Source: Dokdonella_A sp937902695 (GTDB taxonomy: Bacteria; Pseudomonadota; Gammaproteobacteria; Xanthomonadales; Rhodanobacteraceae). Taken from it: 22,455 nt of DNA. Shown piece after piece: positions 1 to 7,205 of the stretch. Position 1 is the stretch's first letter; each line of letters begins with the position of its first letter. The stretch lies in contig JBEHYO010000057.1 in assembly GCA_048498135.1 (NCBI GenBank), positions 1-22,455 on the forward strand, given 5' to 3'. Below the pieces are notes generated by a model. That model made no database searches and was not told where the DNA came from. It saw only the letters and a list, made by a program, of their open reading frames with translations. The position numbers were made by a program, and so were the translations under genes.

Positions 1-1
1 G

Positions 2-340
2 TACACGCAGGCCCTCCTGACACAGATGGCGCAGACGGCCGTCTGCAACAGGCATCATGCGGTCGATCAGCAACTCTGCCGCTGGCTGCTGCTGAGCCTC
101 GATCGCCTGCCGTCCAACAAGCTGACCATGACGCAGGAGCTCATCGCCAACATGCTCGGCGTGCGCCGCGAGGGCGTCACCGAGGCTGCGGGCAAGCTGC
201 AGCTCGACGGGCTCATCAAGTACAGCCGCGGCAACATCACCGTGCTCGATCGGCCGCGGCTCGAAGTGCGTGCCTGCGAGTGCTATCAGGTCGTGAAGAA
301 GGAGTTCGATCGGCTGCTGCCCGACGTCGTGGCCACCTGA
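2..340 (+). CDS. Crp/Fnr-type regulator, C-terminal part (5' truncated by window edge)
   Basis: Only the C-terminal DNA-binding half of a Crp/Fnr-family transcriptional regulator is present; the reading frame is open to the left edge, so the sensor domain lies outside the window. The visible winged helix-turn-helix contains TQELIANMLGVRREGVTEAA followed by a GLIKYSRGNITVLD wing and a C-terminal cysteine pair (ACECY). The same architecture, including the cysteine pair (ACTCY), recurs in the complete gene at 1027-1755, so the two are paralogues. An internal ATG at 26 is not the real start, because homology to the paralogue begins upstream of it. Ligand and targets cannot be told from this fragment. 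Confidence 0.85.
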   Translation, partial: YTQALLTQMAQTAVCNRHHAVDQQLCRWLLLSLDRLPSNKLTMTQELIANMLGVRREGVTEAAGKLQLDGLIKYSRGNITVLDRPRLEVRACECYQVVKKEFDRLLPDVVAT

Positions 341-414
341 CGGCCGCTCGACAGCTGCGACGATCGGCGAAGGCGGCGCATTCCGGGCGGTTCGTGCTTG
401 CGCTTTCGATCGAG

Positions 415-690
415 CTAGTCCGCGATCCACGACCTCGCTCGTTCGCTCCGCTCCGCGCGCAGGTCGTCCTCGATATCCGCGATGGGGGTGCCGATGCCAT
501 AGGTGCCCACGATCAGCGTCTCTGCCATCGACGGAAGGTTGTCCGGCAGATCGGCGTGAATGATCGACCGATCGTCGATCCAGAAGCTCATGCTCGACGG
601 CACGCAGGCCTCGAGTATGCGACGTGCGCTCGAGCGGGGCTCGTCGCGAAGCGAAGCGACGGCGTTCGCGCGGTAACCAGGTTTGCGCAT
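415..690 (-). CDS. small hypothetical protein
   Basis: This reverse-strand ORF is not recognised. Its C-terminal 58 residues, starting at an internal ATG at 591 (MSFWIDDRSIIHADLPDN...), have strong GC-rich third positions and a protein-like composition: an acidic patch (IADIEDDLRAERSERARSW) and a hydrophobic MAETLIVGTYGIGTPIADI core. The upstream segment from the ATG at 690 also has coding-like codon use, but neither start has a convincing Shine-Dalgarno sequence, so 415-591 is an equally possible extent. The gene lies between two Crp/Fnr paralogues on the opposite strand. No signal peptide or membrane segment is seen. Confidence 0.5.
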   Translation of the reverse strand: MRKPGYRANAVASLRDEPRSSARRILEACVPSSMSFWIDDRSIIHADLPDNLPSMAETLIVGTYGIGTPIADIEDDLRAERSERARSWIAD

Positions 691-1026
691 GCGGGTGCCT
701 GTGTTGGGGAGCGTGGATCGCGCCAGGACGAATCCGCTCTGCAGCAAGATTCTGCCGGCCGGTTCGATCGCCGGCCTTGGATCGCGACGCGAAGCTCAGC
801 CTACGGGAGCGCTGTAGAGCAGTCCGTTCGCTGGCATACGTAGGGCGGCGCGGACCCAGGCATGCCGTCCGCGGGGTCGGTCGCACCCTATGTACGTTGC
901 CGGACAGACCCTGTACGCCCGCGCGTGCAGGCTCGCGCTTGCCCCGCCATCCGAAGTGCATTTTCGGTGATCCCGGCGGATCGGAGCGATCGATCCCACC
1001 CTGCATGCACGGGAAAAACGTCATTG

Positions 1027-1755
1027 ATGCGATCCAGGCCGCGCGTTGTGCGAACCAATCGGCTGCTTGCCGCGCTTCCGGCGGCCGAGCGGGAGAGCGT
1101 TCTCGCCGGCTGCACGCGAGTCGAGCTCGTGCTCGGCACCGTCGTGCATGAGGAAGGCGAGCGGATCCGCCACGTCTATTTTCCGACCGACAGCTTCATT
1201 TCCGTGCTCGCGACCGTCGATGAAAAGTCGACGCTGGAGGTCGGCATGATCGGCGATGAAGGCCTGTGCGGGTATGGCCTCGCCCTCGGCAGCGATCTCG
1301 CCCCGCTGCGCACGTTGACGCAAGGCGCGGGAGCGGCGTGGCAGATGCCGGGCTCGACCTTTCGCCGTAGCCTCCGGGACACGCCGGCGCTGCGCGATCT
1401 CGTGAACCGGTATGTATACGTGCACCTGCGCCAGCTCGCCCGGACGGCAGTCTGCGCGCGCTTCCATGTCGTCGAGAAACGGCTTGCGCGCTGGCTGCTG
1501 ATGACGGCAGACCGGGCGCACTCCGATACGTTTTACGTCACGCAGGAATTCCTCGCCTTCATGCTCGGCGTCCGGCGCGTCGGCGTCACCGCAGCGGCAG
1601 GCGCCCTCCAGGCGCGCGGATTGATCCGTTATCGGCGCGGTAATGTAACGATCGTCGATCATGATCGACTGGAGGCCGCTGCGTGCACGTGCTACCGGTC
1701 GGATCTGGAAACCTATCGGCAGCGGATGGGCGCGCGCATGGCGCGCGATGTCTGA
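1027..1755 (+). CDS. Crp/Fnr family transcriptional regulator
   Basis: This 242-residue regulator has a cyclic-nucleotide-binding-like beta barrel (about residues 15-135, including the HVYFPTDSFISVL and EVGMIGDEGLCG segments) and a C-terminal winged helix (about 155-230; TQEFLAFMLGVRRVGVTAAA, then GLIRYRRGNVTIVD). The canonical cAMP-contacting phosphate-binding cassette is not obvious, so another signal or none is possible. The ATG at 1027 is chosen because the GGGAAAA stretch about 10 nt upstream is the only purine-rich site and family-like sequence begins there; the frame is open to 862 but that part has no family resemblance. It is a paralogue of the truncated gene at the left edge and has the same cysteine pair near the C-terminus. 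Confidence 0.85.
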   Translation: MRSRPRVVRTNRLLAALPAAERESVLAGCTRVELVLGTVVHEEGERIRHVYFPTDSFISVLATVDEKSTLEVGMIGDEGLCGYGLALGSDLAPLRTLTQGAGAAWQMPGSTFRRSLRDTPALRDLVNRYVYVHLRQLARTAVCARFHVVEKRLARWLLMTADRAHSDTFYVTQEFLAFMLGVRRVGVTAAAGALQARGLIRYRRGNVTIVDHDRLEAAACTCYRSDLETYRQRMGARMARDV

Positions 1756-1823
1756 AATCACGACCTGGATGCCGGTCGTCCATTCCGCCGCTTTGCTCCC
1801 GCAGCCCGATCATGGAGCCGCCT

Positions 1824-2987
1824 CTACGCGCCGAAGAACCGGATCATCTCCGCCGATGCATCGACACCCTCGGGATCGGTGAACGAGCCCGTTGCGCTGC
1901 CACCCGACCATGCGTGTCCCGCACCGCTCAGGATCCAGCGCTCGACCCGCGTGCATCCGTCGGCGTCGACGTGCGTCGCGCGCGTGAAGAGGCGGCCCGA
2001 GGGCGCACGACCCTGCTCGGTGCGGCTTCGAAGATCGCTACTGCCGGGCGCGGCGCGAAGCGCATCTTCCGCGATGGCGAGGCCGTTGCCGACATGGACC
2101 GTCGAATCGATGTCGCCGTGAAACACGATCGTGCGGGGCGCCTTCAGGGCCTCGGTCTGGAATGGCGAGGATCGTCCGCCCGCGCGATCGGGACCGCGCG
2201 ACGCGCTCGGGCTCCGCATCGCCGCGAATGCCGACGGCACGTCGGTCGCGGCGCCGAACGGAAGACCCGAATGAGCGCCGACCGCCGCGAACAGATCCGG
2301 ATACGTTTCGCCGAGGACGACGGCCATCGCGGCCCCGGCGGACAATCCGGCGACGAAAATGCGATCGCGATCGATCCGGTACTGCTGTGCCACTTCGCTC
2401 GCGATGCCGGCGATGATCGACGGCTCGCCCGAACCGCGCGCCTGGTCATTCGGCAGGAACCAGTTCCAGCAGCGCGAGCCGTTCGCGCGCGCCGGCTGTT
2501 CCGGATAGACGACGAGAAAGCCGCGCGCGTCCGCGAGCTCGTTCATGCGCGTGCCGGCGGCGAAGTCTTCCGGCGACTGCGTGCAGCCATGCAGCATCAC
2601 CACGAGCGCGACCGGCGCGGATTCGTCGGTGTAACGTGCGGGCACGTAGAGCGCATACGCCCTCGCGCCCGCCGCATTGCTGAACGAGTGGCGCTGGAAC
2701 GTGCCGCTCGTGGCGTCGTTCGCGCTCCGCATGTCTTCGGTTCGCCACGGGCGTGGCAGGGCAGGAGAGTCGGCATCGGCCCGGTCATCGCCGGGAAGGC
2801 GGCTGCGGCTGAGCAGCCCGGCCTTCGACAATGCCTCTTCGATCACCGCGCCGACGCCGTCCGACGCCGGCCGGCGAAACGGCAGGACCGTGGGCGTGCT
2901 GGCGGAGGATGCGGCGGATGGCGCACGCGACCGCGCGTCGAGGGTGGACGCCTTCAGCCGATGGCGGAACAGATCGAGGATTTTCAG
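1824..2987 (-). CDS. PHB depolymerase-family esterase
   Basis: This is an alpha/beta-hydrolase of the polyhydroxybutyrate depolymerase / LpqC / feruloyl-esterase group, expected to cleave ester bonds in intracellular polyester or similar esters. Counting from the conventional GTG at 2846 (340 residues), the oxyanion segment is VVMLHGCTQS (about 83-91), the nucleophile is Ser169 in GLSAGAAM, the acid is probably Asp245 in HGDID, and the base is His311 in SGAGHAWSGG. There is no clear signal peptide. The frame continues 47 codons upstream to a CTG at 2987 preceded by AAGGA with 7-nt spacing, and the added N-terminus (KILDLFRHRLKAS) reads like protein; I therefore use the CTG, with GTG 2846 as the alternative. 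It lies 22 nt downstream of the RHH regulator gene and is probably co-transcribed with it. Confidence 0.88.
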   Translation of the reverse strand: MKILDLFRHRLKASTLDARSRAPSAASSASTPTVLPFRRPASDGVGAVIEEALSKAGLLSRSRLPGDDRADADSPALPRPWRTEDMRSANDATSGTFQRHSFSNAAGARAYALYVPARYTDESAPVALVVMLHGCTQSPEDFAAGTRMNELADARGFLVVYPEQPARANGSRCWNWFLPNDQARGSGEPSIIAGIASEVAQQYRIDRDRIFVAGLSAGAAMAVVLGETYPDLFAAVGAHSGLPFGAATDVPSAFAAMRSPSASRGPDRAGGRSSPFQTEALKAPRTIVFHGDIDSTVHVGNGLAIAEDALRAAPGSSDLRSRTEQGRAPSGRLFTRATHVDADGCTRVERWILSGAGHAWSGGSATGSFTDPEGVDASAEMIRFFGA

Positions 2988-2994
2988 GGGAGAT

Positions 2995-2999
2995 TCCTT
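2995..2999 (-). promoter_or_regulatory. ribosome binding site deciding a CTG start
   Basis: AAGGA on the reverse strand ends 7 nt before an in-frame CTG at 2987. No ATG, GTG or TTG occurs in frame between the upstream gene and the GTG at 2846, and the GTG has no comparable site. This supports a rare CTG start for the esterase. Confidence 0.45.
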
Positions 3000-3009
3000 G
3001 CTGGATGTT

Positions 3010-3426
3010 CTATGCGATGCGATCGGCGAGCGCTTTCCTGACGGCCGGACTTGCCTGGAGCGCGCCGAGCACCTTCACCGACCGGATCGTCGCGCGCGCG
3101 AGAGCCGCCGAGACGGATGCATCGATGCGGGCGAGACCGACGACGCGAAGGTCCAGCGTCTCGCCGGCTGCCTTGAGGCGCTCGAGCTCGTCGCGGTCCA
3201 CGTGCCGCAGGCCGAGGACGAGCGAACGCCGCGACACGCTTTCGTTGACGGCCTGCTCATGAACGGACAACTGGTTGCGGACCGCGGTGCGGATGAGATC
3301 GGTGCGATTCGAGTAGAAGCCTTCATCGACGAGCAGATCGATTCGACCGAGATCCACGACGCCGAGGTTGATCGTGAGTTTTTCGGTGTCGCCGCCGCGG
3401 GGACGAAGGCTCAGCGCGGTACTCAT
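3010..3426 (-). CDS. ribbon-helix-helix (CopG-like) transcriptional regulator
   Basis: This 138-residue protein has an N-terminal RHH domain at about residues 14-58: a beta strand (EKLTINLGVVDLGRID) followed by two helices with the turn EGFYSNRTDLIRTAVRNQL, as in CopG/Arc/MetJ-type DNA-binding dimers. The rest is a charged, helix-prone region (VSRRSLVLGLRHVDRDELERLKAAGE) that may oligomerise or bind a partner. The ATG at 3426 is chosen because the RHH strand begins shortly after it; GGATGG lies 6 nt upstream. It is the first gene of a probable operon with the esterase downstream (22-nt gap). The double palindrome immediately upstream overlaps its ribosome-binding region and is a likely autoregulatory operator. 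Confidence 0.85.
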   Translation of the reverse strand: MSTALSLRPRGGDTEKLTINLGVVDLGRIDLLVDEGFYSNRTDLIRTAVRNQLSVHEQAVNESVSRRSLVLGLRHVDRDELERLKAAGETLDLRVVGLARIDASVSAALARATIRSVKVLGALQASPAVRKALADRIA

Positions 3427-3432
3427 GCTATA

Positions 3433-3459
3433 CCATCCATATGGATTCCATATGGATGG
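3433..3459 (-). promoter_or_regulatory. tandem-palindrome operator, probable RHH autoregulatory site
   Basis: A perfect 13-1-13 inverted repeat, CCATCCATATGGA / T / TCCATATGGATGG. It contains two copies of the 10-bp palindrome TCCATATGGA at 3436-3445 and 3447-3456, with centres 11 bp (one helical turn) apart, the arrangement RHH dimers use for side-by-side cooperative binding. It lies 6 bp upstream of the RHH start codon and just downstream of a candidate -10. Binding by this RHH protein is inference. Confidence 0.75.
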
Positions 3460-3460
3460 C

Positions 3461-3489
3461 ATTAGCACACATTGGCGCACAAACCGCAA
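3461..3489 (-). promoter_or_regulatory. candidate sigma-70 promoter for the RHH-esterase operon
   Basis: On the reverse strand TTGCGG (3484-3489) and GCTAAT (3461-3466) are separated by exactly 17 nt. Matches to consensus are moderate (3/6 and 4/6). The operator at 3433-3459 would cover the start site, consistent with repression. Confidence 0.4.
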
Positions 3490-3570
3490 TGCCAAACGCG
3501 CGTTTCGAACCGTCGAGCCCTTCGCATCGGCTTCGCGTGCATCCAGGCCTGTGCCGGGACCGGTCGGCGC

Positions 3571-3903
3571 CTATTGATCCTGCGATTCGGTCGGCTTCAC
3601 CTTGTCCTGCTTCGCCTGGTCACCCTGCATGGAGTCGTCCTGCATGGTCTTGCCACCGTGGCGCATCATCTTGTCGTGATGCGTCGGCATGTCCTTGGTC
3701 GACACCATGCCGTTCGCGTTCTTCGGCAGGCGGTTCCATATTTCCTGCTGGTGCGTCATGAACTCGTCCTGCGAGATCCAGCCGTCGCCGTTGGCATCGA
3801 TGCGCGAATGGCCCATCTGCGCGGCATCTGGATCGTGATTGGCGAGCGCGAGAGGCGACAGACACATCAGTGTCACGGCAAGCATCGAGGTGTGGATCTT
3901 CAT
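3571..3903 (-). CDS. secreted EF-hand calcium-binding protein
   Basis: This 110-residue protein has an N-terminal signal peptide (MKIHTSMLAVTLMCLSPLALA, probable cleavage near ALA-NH), so it is exported to the periplasm or outside. One canonical EF-hand loop spans residues 36-47 (DANGDGWISQDE) with acidic or oxygen ligands at positions 1, 3, 5 and 12; a second loop around 61-72 (KNANGMVSTKDM) is degenerate. The C-terminus is rich in His, Met, Asp, Gln and Lys and is probably disordered, possibly metal binding. The start is supported by GGAG 7 nt before the ATG. A second, distinct EF-hand secreted protein is encoded at 15988-16392. Specific function unknown. Confidence 0.85.
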   Translation of the reverse strand: MKIHTSMLAVTLMCLSPLALANHDPDAAQMGHSRIDANGDGWISQDEFMTHQQEIWNRLPKNANGMVSTKDMPTHHDKMMRHGGKTMQDDSMQGDQAKQDKVKPTESQDQ

Positions 3904-3922
3904 CGGGATACTCCATCGTTGA

Positions 3923-3937
3923 GGGCTCGATGAGCCC
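3923..3937. other. short perfect hairpin GGGCTC-GAT-GAGCCC
   Basis: A 6-bp perfect stem with a 3-nt loop lies between the 3' end of the amidinohydrolase gene and the ribosome site of the EF-hand gene. No T-tract follows on either strand, so it is not a classical intrinsic terminator; it may be an operator, a weak terminator or chance. Confidence 0.3.
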
Positions 3938-4023
3938 AGAGTCTTGCGTGCATTAGGCGCCTTCGTGCCTGTACCGCATCCGCGCGCCGACTGAACGACG
4001 CAAAGCCGGCAAGTCGGAACCCC

Positions 4024-4911
4024 TCACGTCGAAACCGGCTGCTCCTGCGCGCGGATCAGCGGCGCAGACGGGTGCACCGCGCGGCGTGCCGGCGCCGTTC
4101 CCGCCGGCAAAGGCAGCACGAGGCATTTCGCGGCGCCGCCGGACTTGATGAACTCCGAAAGATCGACCTCGTGCACGCCGAGGCCGCGCCGGGCGAGCCG
4201 GCTGCGCAGCATCGCGCCGGCACGGTTCAGCACGACGACGCGGTCGAGATCGACGATGTTGCAGGCCAGCGCCGTCGCATCGTCTTCGGATACGGCGATG
4301 CGTTCGGAACGCGCGAACCGCGCCTCGATCGTCGCGAGCGATTCCGGCGAGAAGGCGCCGGGAAAGTAGACGACGCCGCCCGCGCGCAGCGGACAGAAGC
4401 ATGTGTCCAGATGGTAGAAGCGGGGATCGACGAGTCGCAGCGCAACGACCTCGACCGACAGCGCGTCGCGCAGCGCCTGCGCGGCCCCGAGCGACGATCG
4501 CTGTCCGTAGCCCATCCAGATGCGGCCGTCCGTATCGCACAGCGCGTCACCCGCACCTTCGAAGACGACATCGTCGGGCAGGCGTTTGCAGGCGTAACCG
4601 TGCGCAGCGAACCAGTCGTCGAAATGCGCTTCCTCGCCGCGCCGCTCGTCGTGCCGAAAGCGGCTGCCGATATATGCGTTCCCGTGCACGAGACCTGCGT
4701 TCGCGGTGAAACACATGTCGGCCTGATCGGGCTGGGCCTCGACGAGGCTCACGCGCACATACCGGCCGAGCGTGCGCACGAGCCCGTTCCATTGCTCCAG
4801 CGCGCGGCGACGGTCGACCGGGACGCCGGCGGGCTGCATCCACGGATTGATCGCGTAGCGCACATCGAAGTGCGTCGGCGGGCACATCAGGACTTCGGCC
4901 GGTCGCATCAT
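4024..4911 (-). CDS. amidinohydrolase, DDAH / arginine-dihydrolase type
   Basis: A member of the guanidine-modifying (pentein) superfamily that hydrolyses arginine-type guanidines through a covalent Cys intermediate. From the ATG at 4911 (295 residues) the expected catalytic residues are Glu118 (FEGAGDAL), His167 (FYHLDT) and Cys263 (KSGGAAKC), with Asn22 (INPWM) and Asn71 (FTANAGLV) as probable substrate ligands. From memory, this spacing is nearly that of the arginine dihydrolase domain of cyanobacterial ArgZ/AgrE, which releases ornithine, CO2 and two ammonia; the FTANAG motif also fits that branch. Dimethylarginine hydrolase remains possible. Two consecutive ATGs (4911, 4908) make the start uncertain and no strong ribosome site is seen; a TTG at 4938 is also in frame. 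It is divergent from the ATP-grasp gene, 53 nt away. Confidence 0.82.
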   Translation of the reverse strand: MMRPAEVLMCPPTHFDVRYAINPWMQPAGVPVDRRRALEQWNGLVRTLGRYVRVSLVEAQPDQADMCFTANAGLVHGNAYIGSRFRHDERRGEEAHFDDWFAAHGYACKRLPDDVVFEGAGDALCDTDGRIWMGYGQRSSLGAAQALRDALSVEVVALRLVDPRFYHLDTCFCPLRAGGVVYFPGAFSPESLATIEARFARSERIAVSEDDATALACNIVDLDRVVVLNRAGAMLRSRLARRGLGVHEVDLSEFIKSGGAAKCLVLPLPAGTAPARRAVHPSAPLIRAQEQPVST

Positions 4912-4964
4912 GGCGTCGACTCGGGCAGAGTGGGGCAACCCACTCGTGCCGTGCGAACCGGATC

Positions 4965-6275
4965 GTGCGTTTTCTCGGCGTCGGCGATTACAACAGTCTC
5001 GGCGACATGTACTGGCGTCTTGCCACCGCCGGACACGACGTGCGCGTCTGCGTGCGCGAGCCGGAGGCGCACGAGATCTACGCGGGCCTTCTCCGGCGCA
5101 TTGACGACTGGGAGCGCGAGCTCGACTGGATCGCGGAGGCGGGGCCCGACGGCATCGTCATCATCGAAACGGCTTCGCTCGGCGAGACGGCGGATTCGCT
5201 GCGCATGCGCGGATTCCACGTGATCGGCGGCAGCGCATGGACCGATCGCATCGAGCGCGACCGATTGTTCGGACAGGAAGTGATGCGCGACGCCGGCCTG
5301 CAGACGGCGCCGACGCACGCGTTCAGCGACTACGCCGCCGCGCTTGCGTTCCTGCGCGATCATCCCGCGCGCTATGTCTTCAAGTTCAGCGACGGCGAAT
5401 CGGCGTCGACGCGAAATTACGTCGGCGAAATGGACGACGGCTCGGACATCGTCGCGCTGATCGAGCGCGAACGGGCAACGGGCGGCCCGGCCGCGGCGGC
5501 CGACTTCGTGCTGATGGAGCACGTCGCAGGCGTCGAGGTCGGCATCGGCGCTTATTTCAACGGCAGGGAGTTCCTCGAACCCGCGTGCATCGACTGGGAG
5601 CACAAGCGCTTCTTTCCGGGCGACATCGGCGAGCTGACCGGTGAGATGGGCACGGTCGTGAGCTATCGCGGTTCGCGGCGACTGTTCGAGCTGACGCTGG
5701 CCCGGATCGCTCCGGGTTTGCGCGCGGCGGGTTTTCACGGCTACATCAACGTCAACACGATCGTCAACGCGGCGGGCGTATGGCCGCTGGAGTTCACGTC
5801 GCGATTCGGATATCCCGGCTTCGCGATCTGCGACGCGCTGCACACCGAAGGCTGGGATCGCATCCTGTTCCGCATGGCGCACGGCACCGGCGGCTCGATC
5901 GGCACGCGCGACGGCTATGCCGTCGGCGTCGTCATCACGGTGCCGCCGTTTCCCTACGAGTACGGCTACGCCGAGTTGTCGAAGGGCGAGCCGATCCGCT
6001 TCCGGATCGCGCCGGACCCGGACGAGCGGATGCATTTTCACTATGGCGAGGTCGCGCTGTCCGACGTGGGGCCGGTCACGAGCGGGTCGATCGGCTACAT
6101 CATGGTCGTCACCGGCACGGGCGCGGACATCGCCGCCGCGCAGGAGGCCGCGTATCGGCGCGTGCGCAATGTCGTCGTGCGCAACATGCGCTACCGCAAC
6201 GATATCGGCGATCGCTTGAAACGCAGCGATCTTTCCACGCTGCGCGCGCTCGGATATCTGGACGACGCTCAGTGA
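4965..6275 (+). CDS. PurD-like ATP-grasp ligase
   Basis: This 436-residue protein has the domain order of phosphoribosylamine-glycine ligase: an N-terminal Rossmann-like segment (about 1-100), an ATP-grasp core (about 105-310, with VFKFSDGE, VLMEHVAGVEVGIGAYF and an HKRFFPGDIGELTGEMGT segment resembling PurD's HKR...GD...TGGMG), and a PurD-type C-terminal domain (GYIMVVTGTGADIAAAQEAA, then RYRNDIGDR). ATP-grasp enzymes join a carboxylate to an amine through an acyl phosphate. The N-terminal region departs from housekeeping PurD, whose nucleotide loop is not recognisable here, and the neighbours are not purine genes, so another acid-amine ligation is likely. The start is a GTG with only a weak ribosome site. 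Its 3' end overlaps the convergent oxidase gene by 7 nt. Confidence 0.82.
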   Translation: MRFLGVGDYNSLGDMYWRLATAGHDVRVCVREPEAHEIYAGLLRRIDDWERELDWIAEAGPDGIVIIETASLGETADSLRMRGFHVIGGSAWTDRIERDRLFGQEVMRDAGLQTAPTHAFSDYAAALAFLRDHPARYVFKFSDGESASTRNYVGEMDDGSDIVALIERERATGGPAAAADFVLMEHVAGVEVGIGAYFNGREFLEPACIDWEHKRFFPGDIGELTGEMGTVVSYRGSRRLFELTLARIAPGLRAAGFHGYINVNTIVNAAGVWPLEFTSRFGYPGFAICDALHTEGWDRILFRMAHGTGGSIGTRDGYAVGVVITVPPFPYEYGYAELSKGEPIRFRIAPDPDERMHFHYGEVALSDVGPVTSGSIGYIMVVTGTGADIAAAQEAAYRRVRNVVVRNMRYRNDIGDRLKRSDLSTLRALGYLDDAQ

Positions 6276-7177
6276 CATGCGAGCGTCCCGGATACGCCGA
6301 GCTCGAGACGGTAGCGCTGGAAACAGCGCTCGCCCGCGCGCAGGCGCATGAGCGCGCCTTCGGCGATCGCACGTGCGATGCGCGCGTCGTCCGCGATGAG
6401 CGGCCGGATGACTTCGCGGTTCCAGGCCTCGGAATGGCGCACGTCGAGCCCCGCGTGCAGCTGGAAGTACTGGCGGGCGCGTACCGAAACGCCGAGGCGG
6501 CGAAGGCCGTCGTTGACGCGCGAAACACGCCCCGGCGCCGTCATTTCGATGACGCCGAGCGCGCCGACCGATTGATAGGTGTAGCGCCGGTTCGCCGCGA
6601 GGCCCGACATGAGATTGGCGACGGCCAGCGATTCCCAGACCGTGCTGCGTACTTTCGGCGTGAGCTGAAGCTCTTCGGCGGTGTGCTCGAGCATTCCGCC
6701 GTGTATGCCTTTTTCGTGGCCGCGGCCCATCTCGTCCCAGTAATTGGACGCCATCTCGAGCTTGGGCCGCACCGGCAGGCGTACCTGGGTCAGCGCGACG
6801 AGATCGTCGAAGCCGGCCTCGCCGGCAATCTCCTGCGTCAGGAACCAGCGCATCTGCTTCATGTCCGCCGTTGCCGCCAGCCACGGGAACAGCGCGTCGT
6901 TCTGGCCGGGGCCGCGCCCGGCAAGCGCTTCGAACCACGTCATGTAGGCGTCCGGATCCGTCGGCATGTCCGCCAGCCAGGACGAGACGTCGGTGCGCTC
7001 CTGTTCGATGAAGCGGCCTTCCTCCAGGCGCGGTGCGAACTCGTCGCCGATGTCATCCTGCCATCGCGGCGTGACGAGGCCGGGCTTGAGGCGGTATGCA
7101 TTGAACGCCGCGAGCCGCGTGTGCAGCGCATGACCGCCTTCGGCGAATCCGGTCGTCGGTGAACGTTGAGCACTCAT
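6269..7177 (-). CDS. haem-oxygenase-like di-iron oxidase (HDO; iron-containing redox enzyme family)
   Basis: This 302-residue protein belongs to the Haem_oxygenas_2 / HDO superfamily, which activates O2 with two irons for N-oxygenation, C-C cleavage or desaturation (relatives: SznF central domain, CADD, UndA, BesC). All expected ligands can be placed: Glu116 or Glu120 (WFLTQEIAGE), Glu149 and His159 (DEMGRGHEKGIH, 10 apart), Glu211 (VIEMTAP), then His241, Asp245 and His248 (HAGLDVRH, the H-x3-D-x2-H signature). Glu149-His159, Glu211-His241 and the H/D/H spacing match SznF as I remember it. AAGGG 8 nt before the ATG supports the start. It is 28 nt downstream of the methyltransferase gene and probably in its operon. 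The substrate cannot be told from sequence. Confidence 0.87.
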   Translation of the reverse strand: MSAQRSPTTGFAEGGHALHTRLAAFNAYRLKPGLVTPRWQDDIGDEFAPRLEEGRFIEQERTDVSSWLADMPTDPDAYMTWFEALAGRGPGQNDALFPWLAATADMKQMRWFLTQEIAGEAGFDDLVALTQVRLPVRPKLEMASNYWDEMGRGHEKGIHGGMLEHTAEELQLTPKVRSTVWESLAVANLMSGLAANRRYTYQSVGALGVIEMTAPGRVSRVNDGLRRLGVSVRARQYFQLHAGLDVRHSEAWNREVIRPLIADDARIARAIAEGALMRLRAGERCFQRYRLELGVSGTLACH

Positions 7178-7205
7178 TCGAAAATCCCTTTAGTGGTGAT
7201 CCGGA

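Noticed and set aside
757..776. GGCCGG / CCGGCC hairpin with 8-nt loop
   Set aside because: Short, low-complexity arms, no T-tract and no clear link to a gene end or promoter.
4908..6938. 676-codon reverse-strand ORF
   Set aside because: Arg-rich antisense shadow across the ATP-grasp and oxidase genes, an effect of GC-rich codon bias.
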